64,000 nucleotides of DNA from Arthrobacter frigidicola. GTDB lineage: Bacteria > Actinomycetota > Actinomycetes > Actinomycetales > Micrococcaceae. This document shows positions 9,885 to 19,292 of this stretch, in pieces. Location of the stretch: the NCBI GenBank assembly GCA_003602285.1, contig QZVU01000003.1, positions 62,001 to 126,000 on the forward strand, written 5' to 3'. Within the stretch, counting starts at the first letter, position 1, and each line of letters begins with the position of its first letter. The notes under the pieces were generated by a model. The model made no database searches. It was not told where the DNA came from and saw only the letters and a list, made by a program, of their open reading frames with translations. A program made the position numbers and the translations under genes.

Positions 9885-11212
9885 GAGGGCAGCTCCTGGT
9901 GGGTTGGGGCCGGCACGGGAGGTGCCGGCTGCGGGACGGGGCCGATCAGCCAGACGGTCACTTCGTCGCCGGCGGACGCTTCGGAGAGGCCGACCGGGAA
10001 GTGGACGAGGGCGTTCGAGCCGGCGAGGGCGTTGAGCAGATGGGATCCGGGGCCTCCGATGAGTTCGACCTGCCCCTCCCGGTACAGCCCGCGCCGGATC
10101 TGGTGCTTGGCGGCCGGGGACGACGCCGGTGCGGTGAGCCGGGCCGGAAGCGCGACCCGCGGTGCGGGCGCGCCGGTCAGGGCCGTCAGGGCCGGGCGGA
10201 GGAACATTTCGAAGGACACGAGGGCGCTGACGGGGTTGCCGGGAAAGCCGAGGAACGGGACCCTGCCGAGCGTGCCGATCGCCTGCGGCCCGCCGGGCTG
10301 CAGGGCCACCCCGGGGAACTCGACGCCGCTGCCGGACAGGGCCTGCTTGACCACCTCGTAGGCGCCCTGGCTGATGCCGCCGGAGGTCAGGATCAGGTGG
10401 ACCTCCGCCGCGGGCGGGGTGTCGAGCGCCTCGCGCAGCTTTCCCGGATCGTCGGAGAGGACCCGGGTCCGGAGGACCTCCGCGCCGGCGTCGCGCAAGG
10501 CGGCCTCAAGCAGGGTGGTGTTGGCGTCGTAGATCCGGCCGTCCCCGAGCGGCCTGCCGGGCTCGGTCACTTCGTCCCCGGTGGACAGCAGCAGCACGCG
10601 GAACGGCGTGCGGACGGCGACCTCGGCCAGGCCGCATGCAGCCAGCAGCCCCAGCTGCGCCGGACCCAGCAGGGTCCCGGCCCCCAGGGCCAGTTCCCCG
10701 GCGGCGATGTCGCTGCCGGCGCGTCGGATGAAGGTGCCGGCGGGTGTTCCGGCAGGCAGCCGCACCTCAGGCGGCCCGCCCTCGCCCGCTGACAGGGAGG
10801 GGAACCGCGGCGGGTCCGCGCGCTCGATCGGCACTACCGCGCCGGTGCCGGCGGGAACCATCGCCCCGGTCATGATCGGCACGGCCGTGCCGGGCTCGAG
10901 CGGCGGCGGGGAGCTGCCGGCGGGAACCGGCGCCCCCACGCGGAGCCGGAGGTGGCCCTCGGGCTCCCCGTCTCCCGCCGCGGCCGAGCCGTCCCCCAGG
11001 TCGCGCAGATGCACTGCGTAGCCGTCCATCTGCGAGTTGTCGAAGGGAGGAAGGGCCACCGGGGCAGGGACGTCCGCGGCGAGGACCCGGCCGAGGGCCG
11101 CGCTGAGCGGAAGGGACTCCGCGGCGCCGGCTCCACGTACGGCCCGGGCGTAGGCACCGGCGCCCAGGAGCTGTTCGACCGCCAACTGGTGCTCGGAAAC
11201 GCTGCGGGTCAT
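9881..11212 (-). CDS. moeA: Molybdopterin molybdotransferase
   Basis: Inserts molybdate into adenylated molybdopterin. The 443-residue protein has all MoeA blocks: PPFDNSQMDGYAV near the N-terminus, PIMTGAMVPAG, the STGDEVTEPG and DANTTLL segments of the MoCF domain, LTSGGISQGAYEVVK, and FLGFPGNPVSALVSFE, followed by a beta-rich C-terminal domain. The ATG at 11212 is chosen over a long upstream frame that overlaps the moaA promoter. It is the first gene of the minus-strand arm moeA-moaC-mog-moaE. Confidence 0.95.
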   Translation of the reverse strand: MTRSVSEHQLAVEQLLGAGAYARAVRGAGAAESLPLSAALGRVLAADVPAPVALPPFDNSQMDGYAVHLRDLGDGSAAAGDGEPEGHLRLRVGAPVPAGSSPPPLEPGTAVPIMTGAMVPAGTGAVVPIERADPPRFPSLSAGEGGPPEVRLPAGTPAGTFIRRAGSDIAAGELALGAGTLLGPAQLGLLAACGLAEVAVRTPFRVLLLSTGDEVTEPGRPLGDGRIYDANTTLLEAALRDAGAEVLRTRVLSDDPGKLREALDTPPAAEVHLILTSGGISQGAYEVVKQALSGSGVEFPGVALQPGGPQAIGTLGRVPFLGFPGNPVSALVSFEMFLRPALTALTGAPAPRVALPARLTAPASSPAAKHQIRRGLYREGQVELIGGPGSHLLNALAGSNALVHFPVGLSEASAGDEVTVWLIGPVPQPAPPVPAPTHQELPS

Positions 11213-11364
11213 GACGTCCTTTCGGCTGCGCCCTGTGGGGCGGGTGCTGCGGTGCTTCAACCCTAGTCCGCCGGGGGCCTCCACGGCCTCCTGCCGGGGC
11301 TGAAGAAAGAACAGCCAGCGAACACCCCGTCCCCGGGCGCGACCTCCGCCCGGGGAATTGGCCC

Positions 11365-11392
11365 TTGGAGCCGATGCGAAAAGGCGTAACCT
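11365..11392 (+). promoter_or_regulatory. Promoter of moaA-moaD, probably leaderless
   Basis: TTGGAG (11365-11370), a 16-bp spacer, then TAACCT (11387-11392). Six bases later is the moaA ATG with no Shine-Dalgarno, so the transcript would begin at or within a base or two of the start codon. That leaves no room for a molybdenum-cofactor riboswitch on this arm. Confidence 0.6.
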
Positions 11393-11398
11393 CTCACT

Positions 11399-12469
11399 AT
11401 GGGAATATCTCTCGGGCTGCCGGGCCCGGCACCCACGGATCCGGGCGTGGGCCTGCTCGACACCTTCGGGCGCCGCGCCACCGATCTGCGTGTGTCGCTG
11501 ACCGACAAGTGCAACCTGCGCTGCACCTACTGCATGCCGGCGGAGGGCCTCAACTGGCTGCAGAAGGAGCAGGTACTCTCCCGCGCCGAAATCGTGCGCC
11601 TGGTGCGGATCGGCGTCGACCTGCTCGGGGTGCGTGAGCTCCGCCTGACCGGTGGGGAACCCCTGGTGCGGGCGGACCTGGTGGAGATCATCTCGGACCT
11701 GCGCACCGCCCACCCCGGTCTGCCGATTTCCCTGACGACCAACGGGCTGGGGCTCGACAAGAAGGCAGCCCGGCTGAAGGAGGCGGGGCTCACCCGCATC
11801 AACGTCTCGATGGATTCCCTGCACCCCGGGACCTTCGCCCAGCTGACCCGGCGTCCGTTCCTCGACCGGGTGCTGCGCGGGATCGAGGCCGGCGCGGAGG
11901 TGGGGCTGGGCCTGGTGAAGATCAATGCGGTGCTGATGCGCGGCATCAATGACCATGAGGCCCCCGAGCTGCTCGAATGGGCCGTCTCACGCGGGTTCGA
12001 GCTGCGGTTCATCGAGCAGATGCCCCTCGACGCCGACCACGGCTGGACCCGGGACGGCATGGTCACGGCCGCGGAGATGCGCGCGCTGCTCGAACCGGCC
12101 TTCATCCTGACCGCCGACCCGCGCAGCCGCGACGGCGCACCGGCCGAGCGGTGGGAGGTGCGGCGGCGCAGCGCACCGGAGACGGTCGTGGGCTCGGTGG
12201 GCATCATCGCCTCCGTCACGGAGCCGTTCTGCGCCGACTGCCGCAGGACCCGGATCACCGCCGAGGGCAAGGTGATGAGCTGCCTGTTCTCCCGCGAGGA
12301 AACGGACCTGCGGGAACTGCTGCGCTCGGACGCCGACGACGCCGCGGTCGCCCGGCGGTGGCAGGAGGCGATGTGGGCCAAGCCCAAGGCGCACGGAATG
12401 GCCCGGACCGGGCTCGGCGCCGAGGGCTTCATCCAGCCCGACCGTTCGATGAGCGCGATCGGTGGCTGA
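11399..12469 (+). CDS. moaA: GTP 3',8-cyclase, radical SAM
   Basis: Radical-SAM enzyme that starts molybdenum-cofactor synthesis from GTP. The 356-residue protein has the first [4Fe-4S] site CNLRCTYC (C38, C42, C45), the LTGGEPLVR motif, and a C-terminal cluster made by FCADC (C278, C281) and the later C295 in MSCLF. It ends in Ile-Gly-Gly, the tail needed for MoaC-coupled catalysis. The TGA stop is followed at once by the moaD ATG. Confidence 0.97.
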   Translation: MGISLGLPGPAPTDPGVGLLDTFGRRATDLRVSLTDKCNLRCTYCMPAEGLNWLQKEQVLSRAEIVRLVRIGVDLLGVRELRLTGGEPLVRADLVEIISDLRTAHPGLPISLTTNGLGLDKKAARLKEAGLTRINVSMDSLHPGTFAQLTRRPFLDRVLRGIEAGAEVGLGLVKINAVLMRGINDHEAPELLEWAVSRGFELRFIEQMPLDADHGWTRDGMVTAAEMRALLEPAFILTADPRSRDGAPAERWEVRRRSAPETVVGSVGIIASVTEPFCADCRRTRITAEGKVMSCLFSREETDLRELLRSDADDAAVARRWQEAMWAKPKAHGMARTGLGAEGFIQPDRSMSAIGG

Positions 12470-12724
12470 ATGCTGATCCGCTATTTCGGTGCGGCCCGCG
12501 CGGCAGCGGGCACCGCCGAGGAAACCCTCGACGGCGCCGGGGCCACCGTTGAAGACGTCCTGGCCATCATCGGCGACCGCTATGCCGGAACCCAGAGCCC
12601 GTCAATGGAGCAGGTCCTGCGGCGCAGCAGCTTCCTGCTGAACGAGGTGGCGCTGCGTGACCGCGGCCGGGTCCTGGCCGAGCAGGACGTCCTCGACGTC
12701 CTGCCGCCCTTCGCCGGCGGCTGA
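12470..12724 (+). CDS. moaD: Molybdopterin synthase sulfur-carrier subunit
   Basis: Ubiquitin-like sulfur carrier of 84 residues that ends in the required Gly-Gly (PPFAGG), the site of thiocarboxylation. The beta-grasp opening LIRYFGAARAAAG and the VALRDRGRVLAEQDVLDVLPPF end are typical. It begins immediately after the moaA stop. It should pair with MoaE from the opposite arm; no moeB-type activating enzyme is in the window. Confidence 0.93.
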   Translation: MLIRYFGAARAAAGTAEETLDGAGATVEDVLAIIGDRYAGTQSPSMEQVLRRSSFLLNEVALRDRGRVLAEQDVLDVLPPFAGG

Positions 12725-12780
12725 CCGGCCGCCGCAGCGGTCAAGCCCGCGCCTGCGCCGGGCACACCGCCTCCGGGCGC

Positions 12781-14151
12781 CTACAGCCCGAAGTCCGCCG
12801 GACCGTCGAAGGGTCCGACGACCATCGTGGTGCGCGGCGCGGCGGCCAGCTCCGCGGCCAGTTCCTGGACCTCGGCCGGGGTGACGGCACGGACCCGGGC
12901 GAGGGACTCATCGAGGTCGATGAACTCCCCCGAAACGAGTTCCGAGCGGCCGAGGCGCGACATGCGCGAGCTGCTGTCCTCCAGGGCGAGCACCAGGCCG
13001 CCGGAAAGCTGGCCCACGGCCTTGCGCAGCTCCTCCTCGCTGATCCCGTCGCGGCCAAGGCGGTCAAGCTCCTCCCCCAGCAGGGCGATGACCTGTCCTG
13101 TCTTGGCCGGTGAGCACCCCGCGTACATGGCGAAGTAGCCGGCGTCGGCGTAGGAGGCCGAGAAGGAGTAGGTCGAGTACACCAGGCCCCGCTTCTCCCG
13201 GATCTCCTGGAACAGCCGCGAAGACATGCCGCCGCCGAGCACGGCGTTCAGCACGCTCATGACGAAACGGCGCTCGTCCGTGGCCACCAGTGAGGGGCAG
13301 CCGATCAGGATGTTCGCCTGTTCGACCGCGCGGCGGATCACGTGCACGCCTGGGGCGCCGGAGATCTCGACGGGCCTGCCGGGACGGCGGGGCACCGGCA
13401 CGGCGCCCTCCTCGAGGACCCAGCCGGCCTCCTCAAGGGCCTGCTGCACCTGCCGGCAGACGGTGTCGTGGTCGAGGCCGCCGGCGGCGGTGACGACGAG
13501 TTCGGCGGGGGTGTAGTACCGGCGGTAGTGGGCCAGCACCGCGTCGCGCGGGATGGCGCGGATGGCCTCGGGGGTGCCTCCGATGGGCCGCCCAAGGGGG
13601 TGGCTGCCGAGGACGGCCGAGACGAACTCCTCGTGCGCGACGTCGGCGGGGTCATCGCTGTCCATCGCGATTTCCTCGAGGATGACGTCGCGTTCCTGCT
13701 CGAGTTCCTCGGGGTCGAGGACGGCCGAAGTGACCATATCGGCGATCACGTCGATGGCCAGGGGCAGGTCCGTGTCGAGCACCCGGGCGTAGTAGCAGGT
13801 GTTCTCCTTGGCCGTCGCCGCGTTGGACTCGCCGCCGACCTCGTCAAAGGCGGAAGCGATCTCCAGCGCGGAGCGCTTCCGGGTGCCCTTGAACAGCAGG
13901 TGCTCAAGGAAGTGGGTGGAGCCGTGCTCGCCCTCGGCCTCGTCCCGTGAGCCGACTCCGACCCAGAACCCGATGGTGGCGGAGCGCTGCCCGGGCATCG
14001 CCTCGGTCAGGACGCGCACGCCGCCGGGCAGCACCGAGCGGCGGACCACCGCCCCGCCGGGGTCGCCGGCCACGAACGTCGGGTCACCGCTCTCACCGTC
14101 GGCAAGCGGCGTGGGGAGCAGCGGAAGGGAAACAGCTGAAGGCAGTGACAT
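12781..14151 (-). CDS. M16 family zinc peptidase, mitochondrial-processing-peptidase-like
   Basis: A 456-residue pitrilysin-family protease with the inverted zinc motif HFLEH (80-84) and the downstream zinc-ligand glutamate in LEEIAMDSDDP (about 159-160). The second half carries the M16C features RGLVYS and a Gly-rich segment. It lies directly behind pnp, as in most actinobacteria, and its stop is convergent with moaD. The physiological substrate is not known. There is no signal peptide, so it is probably cytosolic. Confidence 0.92.
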   Translation of the reverse strand: MSLPSAVSLPLLPTPLADGESGDPTFVAGDPGGAVVRRSVLPGGVRVLTEAMPGQRSATIGFWVGVGSRDEAEGEHGSTHFLEHLLFKGTRKRSALEIASAFDEVGGESNAATAKENTCYYARVLDTDLPLAIDVIADMVTSAVLDPEELEQERDVILEEIAMDSDDPADVAHEEFVSAVLGSHPLGRPIGGTPEAIRAIPRDAVLAHYRRYYTPAELVVTAAGGLDHDTVCRQVQQALEEAGWVLEEGAVPVPRRPGRPVEISGAPGVHVIRRAVEQANILIGCPSLVATDERRFVMSVLNAVLGGGMSSRLFQEIREKRGLVYSTYSFSASYADAGYFAMYAGCSPAKTGQVIALLGEELDRLGRDGISEEELRKAVGQLSGGLVLALEDSSSRMSRLGRSELVSGEFIDLDESLARVRAVTPAEVQELAAELAAAPRTTMVVGPFDGPADFGL

Positions 14152-14191
14152 CGGGGTCTCTCAGGGTTGAGCGTCGATCGGGAAACGGCCA

Positions 14192-14231
14192 ACGGCCCCG
14201 CCGTGGACCAGGGGGTCCACGGCGGGGCCGT
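14192..14231 (-). terminator. Strong hairpin between pnp and the M16 peptidase gene
   Basis: Two 18-bp arms (14192-14209 and 14214-14231) are perfect inverted copies around a 4-nt loop AGGG. It lies in the 101-bp gap after the pnp stop. It may end pnp transcription or protect the 3' end of the pnp message. The T-tract is weak. Confidence 0.65.
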
Positions 14232-14252
14232 CGGCGGTGGAACCGCGGGCAC

Positions 14253-16511
14253 CTAGCTGACGGTGTCCTCGGCGGGCACCTCAGGGAGCTCGATGCCGGC
14301 GTCGTCGGCAGCCTCATCGGCAACCACCGGCGACAGCGAGAGCTTTCCGCGGTCGTCGATCTTGGTGATCTCGACCTGGACCTTCTGGCCCACAGCGACG
14401 ACGTCGTCGACGTTGTCGACGCGCTTGCCGCCCGAGAGCTTGCGCAGCTCGGAGATGTGGAGCAGGCCGTCCTTGCCCGGGGTGAGGGAGACGAACGCGC
14501 CGAACGTCGTCGTCTTGACGACGGTGCCCAGGTAGCGCTCGCCGATCTCGGGAACCTGGGGGTTCGCGATGGCGTTGACCGCCGCGCGGGCGGCCTCAGC
14601 CGAGCCGCCGTCGGTCGCGCCGATCAGCACAGTGCCGTCATCCTCGATGGAGATGTCGGCGCCGGTGTCTTCCTGGATCTGGTTGATCATCTTGCCCTTG
14701 GGGCCGATGACCTCGCCGATCTTGTCAACGGGGATCTTGACCGAGATGATCCGCGGCGCGAACTCGGAGAGCTCGTCCGGGGCGTCGATCGCGGCTTCGA
14801 GCACGCCGAGGATGTGGAGGCGGGCCTCGCGGGCCTGCTTCAGCGCGGCGGCCAGCACCGAGGCGGGGATGCCGTCGAGCTTGGTGTCGAGCTGGATGGC
14901 GGTGACGAACTCGGAGGTACCAGCGACCTTGAAGTCCATGTCGCCGAAGGCATCCTCGGCTCCAAGGATGTCGGTCAGCGCCGCGTAGCGGGTCTGGCCG
15001 TCGACCTCATCGGAGACGAGGCCCATGGCGATGCCCGCGACAGGTGCCCGCAGCGGGACACCGGCGTTGAGCAGCGACAGCGTCGAGGCGCAGACCGAGC
15101 CCATCGAGGTGGAGCCGTTGGAGCTCAGCGCCTCGGAGACCTGGCGGATCGCGTAGGGGAATTCCTCACGGCTCGGCAGGACCGGGGCGATGGCACGCTC
15201 GGCCAGGGCGCCGTGGCCGATTTCGCGGCGCTTGGGCGAACCTACGCGGCCGGTTTCACCGGTGGAGTACGGCGGGAAGTTGTAGTGGTGCATGTAGCGC
15301 TTGCGCGTCACCGGGGACAGCGAGTCGATCTGCTGTTCCATCTTGAGCATGTTCAGCGTAGTGACACCCAGGATCTGGGTCTCGCCGCGCTCGAAGATGG
15401 CCGAACCGTGGACGCGGGGCAGGACCTCGACCTCGGCGGTGAGCTTGCGGATGTCTGAAAGGCCACGGCCGTCGATACGGACCTGGTCCTTGAGGATGCG
15501 CTGGCGCACGACGGCCTTGGTGACCGAGCGGAAGGCTGCGGAGAGCTCCTTCTCGCGCCCCTCAAAGGAACCAGCGAGGGACTCGAGGACCTCGGCCTTG
15601 AGGGCGTCGGAGGCGGTATTGCGCTCCTGCTTGTCGGCGATCTGGAAGACCTCGGCGAGCTTCTGCGCGGCGGCCGACTCGACGGCGGCGTAGACGTCGT
15701 CCTGGTAGTCGAGGAACACGGGGAATTCGACGGTCGGCTTGGCCGCACGCGAGGCCAGGTCCGACTGCGCTTCGCACAGGGCGCGGATGAACGGCTTTGC
15801 CGCTTCAAGGCCCTCGGCGACGATCTCCTCGGTCGGTGCCGTAGCGCCGTTTTCCTTGATCAGGTTCCAGGAGTTGTCGGTCGCTTCGGCCTCGACCATC
15901 ATGATGGCGACGTCGTCACCGACGACGCGGCCTGCAACGACCATGTCGAAGACGGAGTTCTCGAGCTCGGAGTGCTTCGGGAAGGCGATCCACTGGTCGC
16001 TTCCGCTGCCGTCGGAGACGAGGGCAACGCGGACGCCGCCGATCGGGCCGGAGAAGGGAAGTCCGGAGAGCTGGGTGGACATGGAGGCCGCGTTGATGGC
16101 GACGACATCGTAGCGGACGTCGGGATTGATCGCCAGCACGGTGACGACGATCTGGACCTCGTTGCGCAGGCCCTTGACGAAGGCCGGACGCAGCGGGCGG
16201 TCCATCAGGCGGCAGGCGAGGATCGCCTCGGTGGAGGGGCGTCCCTCGCGGCGGAAGAACGAGCCCGGGATGCGCCCGGCGCCGTACATGCGCTCTTCGA
16301 CGTCGACGGTCAGCGGGAAGAAGTCGAAGCCTTCGCGCGGGGAGCTTCCGGCGGTGGTCGCCGAAAGGAGCGCGGTGTCTTCGTCGATGTAGACCATCGC
16401 TGCGCCGGCGGCCTGCTGGGCAAGGCGGCCGGTCTCGAAGCGGACGGTGCGTGTTCCGAAGCGGCCATTGTCGATGACGGCTTCAGCAAATTGGATCTCG
16501 GGACCCTCCAT
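14253..16511 (-). CDS. pnp: Polyribonucleotide nucleotidyltransferase
   Basis: 3'-5' phosphorolytic RNase and polymerase of the degradosome. The 752-residue protein has two RNase-PH core domains (the first with [10 protein letters not shown] and the second with [11 protein letters not shown] and [12 protein letters not shown]), then a KH domain with [12 protein letters not shown] (about 650) and an S1 domain with [16 protein letters not shown] ribosome site lies 9 nt before the ATG at 16511. It sits downstream of rpsO, as in most bacteria. Confidence 0.97.
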   Translation of the reverse strand: MEGPEIQFAEAVIDNGRFGTRTVRFETGRLAQQAAGAAMVYIDEDTALLSATTAGSSPREGFDFFPLTVDVEERMYGAGRIPGSFFRREGRPSTEAILACRLMDRPLRPAFVKGLRNEVQIVVTVLAINPDVRYDVVAINAASMSTQLSGLPFSGPIGGVRVALVSDGSGSDQWIAFPKHSELENSVFDMVVAGRVVGDDVAIMMVEAEATDNSWNLIKENGATAPTEEIVAEGLEAAKPFIRALCEAQSDLASRAAKPTVEFPVFLDYQDDVYAAVESAAAQKLAEVFQIADKQERNTASDALKAEVLESLAGSFEGREKELSAAFRSVTKAVVRQRILKDQVRIDGRGLSDIRKLTAEVEVLPRVHGSAIFERGETQILGVTTLNMLKMEQQIDSLSPVTRKRYMHHYNFPPYSTGETGRVGSPKRREIGHGALAERAIAPVLPSREEFPYAIRQVSEALSSNGSTSMGSVCASTLSLLNAGVPLRAPVAGIAMGLVSDEVDGQTRYAALTDILGAEDAFGDMDFKVAGTSEFVTAIQLDTKLDGIPASVLAAALKQAREARLHILGVLEAAIDAPDELSEFAPRIISVKIPVDKIGEVIGPKGKMINQIQEDTGADISIEDDGTVLIGATDGGSAEAARAAVNAIANPQVPEIGERYLGTVVKTTTFGAFVSLTPGKDGLLHISELRKLSGGKRVDNVDDVVAVGQKVQVEITKIDDRGKLSLSPVVADEAADDAGIELPEVPAEDTVS

Positions 16512-16734
16512 AGAGAGTCACCTCCGTTTCTTTGTGGTGGGGGCGGTCGGCACCATTGTCGGGCGGCCCCTCGTGGGCCGCCTGTGCACCCGGTCTTCGA
16601 TCGAGATCCACGGGACGGCGGCCTCTGCGGCCCGCCTCCCGGAGATCACTACCGAGGACCGCGAATGCGCGGTGCCTGCTGGCTCCAGATGTTTATCTAG
16701 CGGTGGTGCACCCGGACGAACCGGGCATAAGCGG

Positions 16735-16771
16735 AAGGCGGCTCCGTCTCCCGGGGAGATGGCGCCGCCTT
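16735..16771 (-). terminator. Hairpin after rpsO
   Basis: Arms 16735-16751 and 16755-16771 pair over 17 positions with two mismatches (one can be G-U) around a 3-nt loop. It lies just past the rpsO stop, in the 269-bp rpsO-pnp gap. It may act as a partial terminator or RNase processing site, as in the classical rpsO-pnp operon. I saw nothing else coding in that gap. Confidence 0.5.
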
Positions 16772-16780
16772 CCATTCAAC

Positions 16781-17050
16781 CTATCGGCGCAGGCCGAGGC
16801 GCTCGATGAGCGTCCGGTAACGCGTGATGTCGGTGTCGCGCAGGTAGTCCAGCAGGCGACGGCGGCGTCCGACCAGAAGAAGCAGGCCACGACGGGTGTG
16901 GTGGTCATGCTTGTGCATCTTCAGGTGTTCGGTCAGGTCGAGGATGCGGCGGGAAAGCATCGCGATCTGCACCTCGGGGGAACCGGTGTCCCCCTCGGAG
17001 GTGGCGTACTCTTTGATGATTTCCTGCTTGATAGCGGCGTCAAGGGCCAC
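16781..17050 (-). CDS. rpsO: 30S ribosomal protein S15
   Basis: An 89-residue primary 16S rRNA-binding protein. It has the S15 landmarks [17 protein letters not shown], then [19 protein letters not shown] and [10 protein letters not shown]. It is followed by pnp. In the 135-bp leader, GTCCGC (17105-17110) and GCGGAC (17115-17120) form a small stem. S15 often regulates its own message through leader RNA, but I cannot match this stem to a known class. Confidence 0.97.
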   Translation of the reverse strand: MALDAAIKQEIIKEYATSEGDTGSPEVQIAMLSRRILDLTEHLKMHKHDHHTRRGLLLLVGRRRRLLDYLRDTDITRYRTLIERLGLRR

Positions 17051-17185
17051 GTGTAACTCCTAGAGTTGTACCGTGAATAAGAGGTTTCGGCCGGCCGCCG
17101 GACCGTCCGCCGGAGCGGACCGCGCGAAGGCCTGACACACAAAAATCCAGCCACCACGGACTGCAGCCGGATCTCAGCCTCCAGT

Positions 17186-18181
17186 TTAGCCGCTGGCCTG
17201 CAGATCTGTCGAAAGCACCTGCCGCGAACGGTTCACGTCGAGGCTCATCTGCTCGGCCAGCGCCTCGGGTCCGGTGTAGGTGATCTGGCCCCGCAGCCGC
17301 TGGACGAACTCGACGACAATCCTCTGCCCGTACAGGTCGAAGGCCGAGATCTCCTCCTCCGGACGGTCGATGACGTGCGCCTCGACCTGCCGGGTGACGC
17401 CTTCGAAGGTCGGGTTCGATCCGACGGAGATGGCGGCGGGCCACCGGGTCCCCGATCCGTCGACGAGCCAGCCGGCATAGATCCCGTCGGCCGGGACGTA
17501 GCCCTCGGCGTCGTCGGCGAGGTTGGCCGTCGGGAAGCCCATCTCCCTGCCCCGCTTCGCCCCGTGGACGACCTCGCCGCGCATCCGGTGCGGGCGTCCG
17601 AGGATCCGGGCCGCGGTTTCCACGTCCCCGGCGTCAAGCGATTCCCGCACCCAGGTCGAAGAGCAGCGGCGCGTTGCCTCGCCCTCGCCGGTCGCGAGGG
17701 GCACGCTCGCGGCGAAGTCGTCGATGGCGAGCACCTCGAAGCCGAACCGCTGGCCAAGGGCGCGCATTGTCTCGAGGTCACCGCTGTTGCCGCGCCCAAA
17801 CCGCACGTCATGTCCGATGACGACGGCGCGGGCGTGGAGCGCGTTCACGAGAACCTTCTCGACGAACTCTTCGGGGGTGTGGGAGGCGAGGTCGAGGGTG
17901 TAGTGCATCATCAGGACGCCGTCGATGCCGGTCTCGGCCAGCGTGTGCACCCGGTCCTCGAGCCCCATGATCAGCGCCGGTGCGCTGTCGGGGCGGTGGA
18001 CCTGGGCGGGGTGCGGGTCGAAGGAGATGGCAACGGCCGCGGCGTCGCGCTTCCGCGCCGCCTCAACCAGGTGCTCCAGCACGCGCTGGTGGCCCCGGTG
18101 GACACCGTCGAAGTTGCCGAGCGTGAGGACCGACGGGCCGAAATCGTGGGGCACATCGGCAAGGTCTCTCCAGTAGAACAC
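17186..18181 (-). CDS. ribF: Bifunctional riboflavin kinase/FAD synthetase
   Basis: Makes FMN and then FAD. The 331-residue protein has the N-terminal FAD-synthetase motifs TLGNFDGVHRGH and ISFDPHP, then the STWVRESLDAG segment. The C-terminal riboflavin-kinase domain shows GRPHRMRGEVVHGAKRGREMGFPTANL and EAHVI. The start is taken as GTG at 18181, preceded by AGGAG 4 nt away; the start VFYWRDL matches the family's short N-terminus, and longer upstream frames do not. No FMN riboswitch features are seen upstream. Confidence 0.94.
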   Translation of the reverse strand: MFYWRDLADVPHDFGPSVLTLGNFDGVHRGHQRVLEHLVEAARKRDAAAVAISFDPHPAQVHRPDSAPALIMGLEDRVHTLAETGIDGVLMMHYTLDLASHTPEEFVEKVLVNALHARAVVIGHDVRFGRGNSGDLETMRALGQRFGFEVLAIDDFAASVPLATGEGEATRRCSSTWVRESLDAGDVETAARILGRPHRMRGEVVHGAKRGREMGFPTANLADDAEGYVPADGIYAGWLVDGSGTRWPAAISVGSNPTFEGVTRQVEAHVIDRPEEEISAFDLYGQRIVVEFVQRLRGQITYTGPEALAEQMSLDVNRSRQVLSTDLQASG

Positions 18182-18351
18182 GCATCTCCTTCGCCGTTGC
18201 GGCTTTCCGCGGCGCGGGCCGGACCGTCCGGTTCCCTGCAGCGCCACTGTCCATTATTGCCGATAACGCGGTAGTTCATTTCCGGTTTACCGTCCGTCCG
18301 CTTCCGGTTTCGGGCACCCGGCCGCTCCGTCCCACCTCGCCCGCCGGGTCC

Positions 18352-18394
18352 GCAGCTCACCACCTTTCGAGCCCGTGGAAGCGTGGTGAGCTGC
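18352..18394 (-). terminator. Long-loop inverted repeat after the DUF4345-like gene
   Basis: A 12-bp perfect inverted repeat, GCAGCTCACCAC (18352-18363) and GTGGTGAGCTGC (18383-18394), with a 19-nt loop. It lies about 45 bp past the stop of the minus-strand membrane gene, in the otherwise empty 258-bp gap before ribF. A role as an operator is also possible. Confidence 0.4.
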
Positions 18395-18439
18395 AGTCTC
18401 GGCGGATACCCGCGGCCGCAGCCGCGGCGATGGCCAGGA

Positions 18440-19150
18440 TCAGCTGCGGGAGCTGAAGTCCTTCCGCATCTGGGTGGTCTTGGTGATGTACTTGTGCCAC
18501 ACCAGCAGGGCGGCCGGGAAGGCGAGCTCAACGACCATGAGGATGATCAGCAGGTAGTGCGGGGTTCCCGAGAACGCCCAGGACAGCACCCTGCCGATGC
18601 CTCCGGCGAAGACCATGAGGCAGACCAGCCAGAGCATGTTGGCCCACTGGAACTTCACGGCGATGGTGACGAAGGCTGCCCCCACGCCGACCATCATGGC
18701 GGAGAAGAAACGGAACTGGTTCTCGAGGGTCGGGTTGACGGGCCGGGCGTCGGTGTCGGGAAGGCCGGCGGTGCCGAGGATCAGGTAGTAGGCGCCGAAC
18801 CCGGCAAGGATCAGGCCGACGAGGACGACGACGGTGCGGAACATGCTCCAGTCGCTGCCGCCGATCCCCTCGCGGGGCTTGGCGCCCTCCCTGGCCTTGG
18901 TCCGGTCCCTGGTGGTCCCCTCCTTGGTTGTCCCTTCCTTGGTGGTCCCTTCGTTGGCTGAACCGGCTGCGGTGCGGGACGGCGCAGGTGTGGAGGGCGG
19001 TCGGGTGGCGGGTGGGGTTCCGGCCGGACCGCTGCCGGTTCCGCCGCTGACCGGACCGCTGCCGGTCGACTCAGTGCTGGATGCTGAAGCCGCCGAGCCC
19101 GGGGGGTTGGTCCGCGGCCGGCCGTGCGGGTCCGGGATGTTCGTGCTCAT
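18440..19150 (-). CDS. DUF4345-type membrane protein with low-complexity N-terminus
   Basis: 236 residues. The first about 110 are disordered, Gly/Ser/Thr/Pro-rich, and include a short repeat (EGTTKEGTTKEGTT). Four hydrophobic helices follow (about 118-225), with the GIGRVLSWAFSG segment typical of DUF4345 proteins. The ATG at 19150 starts MSTNIPDPHG. It is a single-gene unit by spacing. Function unknown; the repeated EGTTK block may vary between strains. Confidence 0.65.
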   Translation of the reverse strand: MSTNIPDPHGRPRTNPPGSAASASSTESTGSGPVSGGTGSGPAGTPPATRPPSTPAPSRTAAGSANEGTTKEGTTKEGTTRDRTKAREGAKPREGIGGSDWSMFRTVVVLVGLILAGFGAYYLILGTAGLPDTDARPVNPTLENQFRFFSAMMVGVGAAFVTIAVKFQWANMLWLVCLMVFAGGIGRVLSWAFSGTPHYLLIILMVVELAFPAALLVWHKYITKTTQMRKDFSSRS

Positions 19151-19292
19151 GGCGCTTCCTCGCTGTCCTTGCTGCTCCTGCCGCAATACTCTCACGCACC
19201 ACAGGGACCGGAAAGGGCGATCTTGGGAGTGCCCGGCGGGTCGGGCCGTGGCACGCGGGCCCGGGCCGCTGCCGGGCGGAGGGCGGTGCCGC

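Noticed and set aside
11213-11398. Molybdenum-cofactor riboswitch upstream of moaA or moeA
   Set aside because: The moaA promoter leaves no leader, and the moeA side shows no convincing conserved hairpins.
18182-18439. FMN riboswitch upstream of ribF
   Set aside because: None of the conserved FMN-element blocks could be seen; the only structure is the hairpin attributed to the neighbouring gene.
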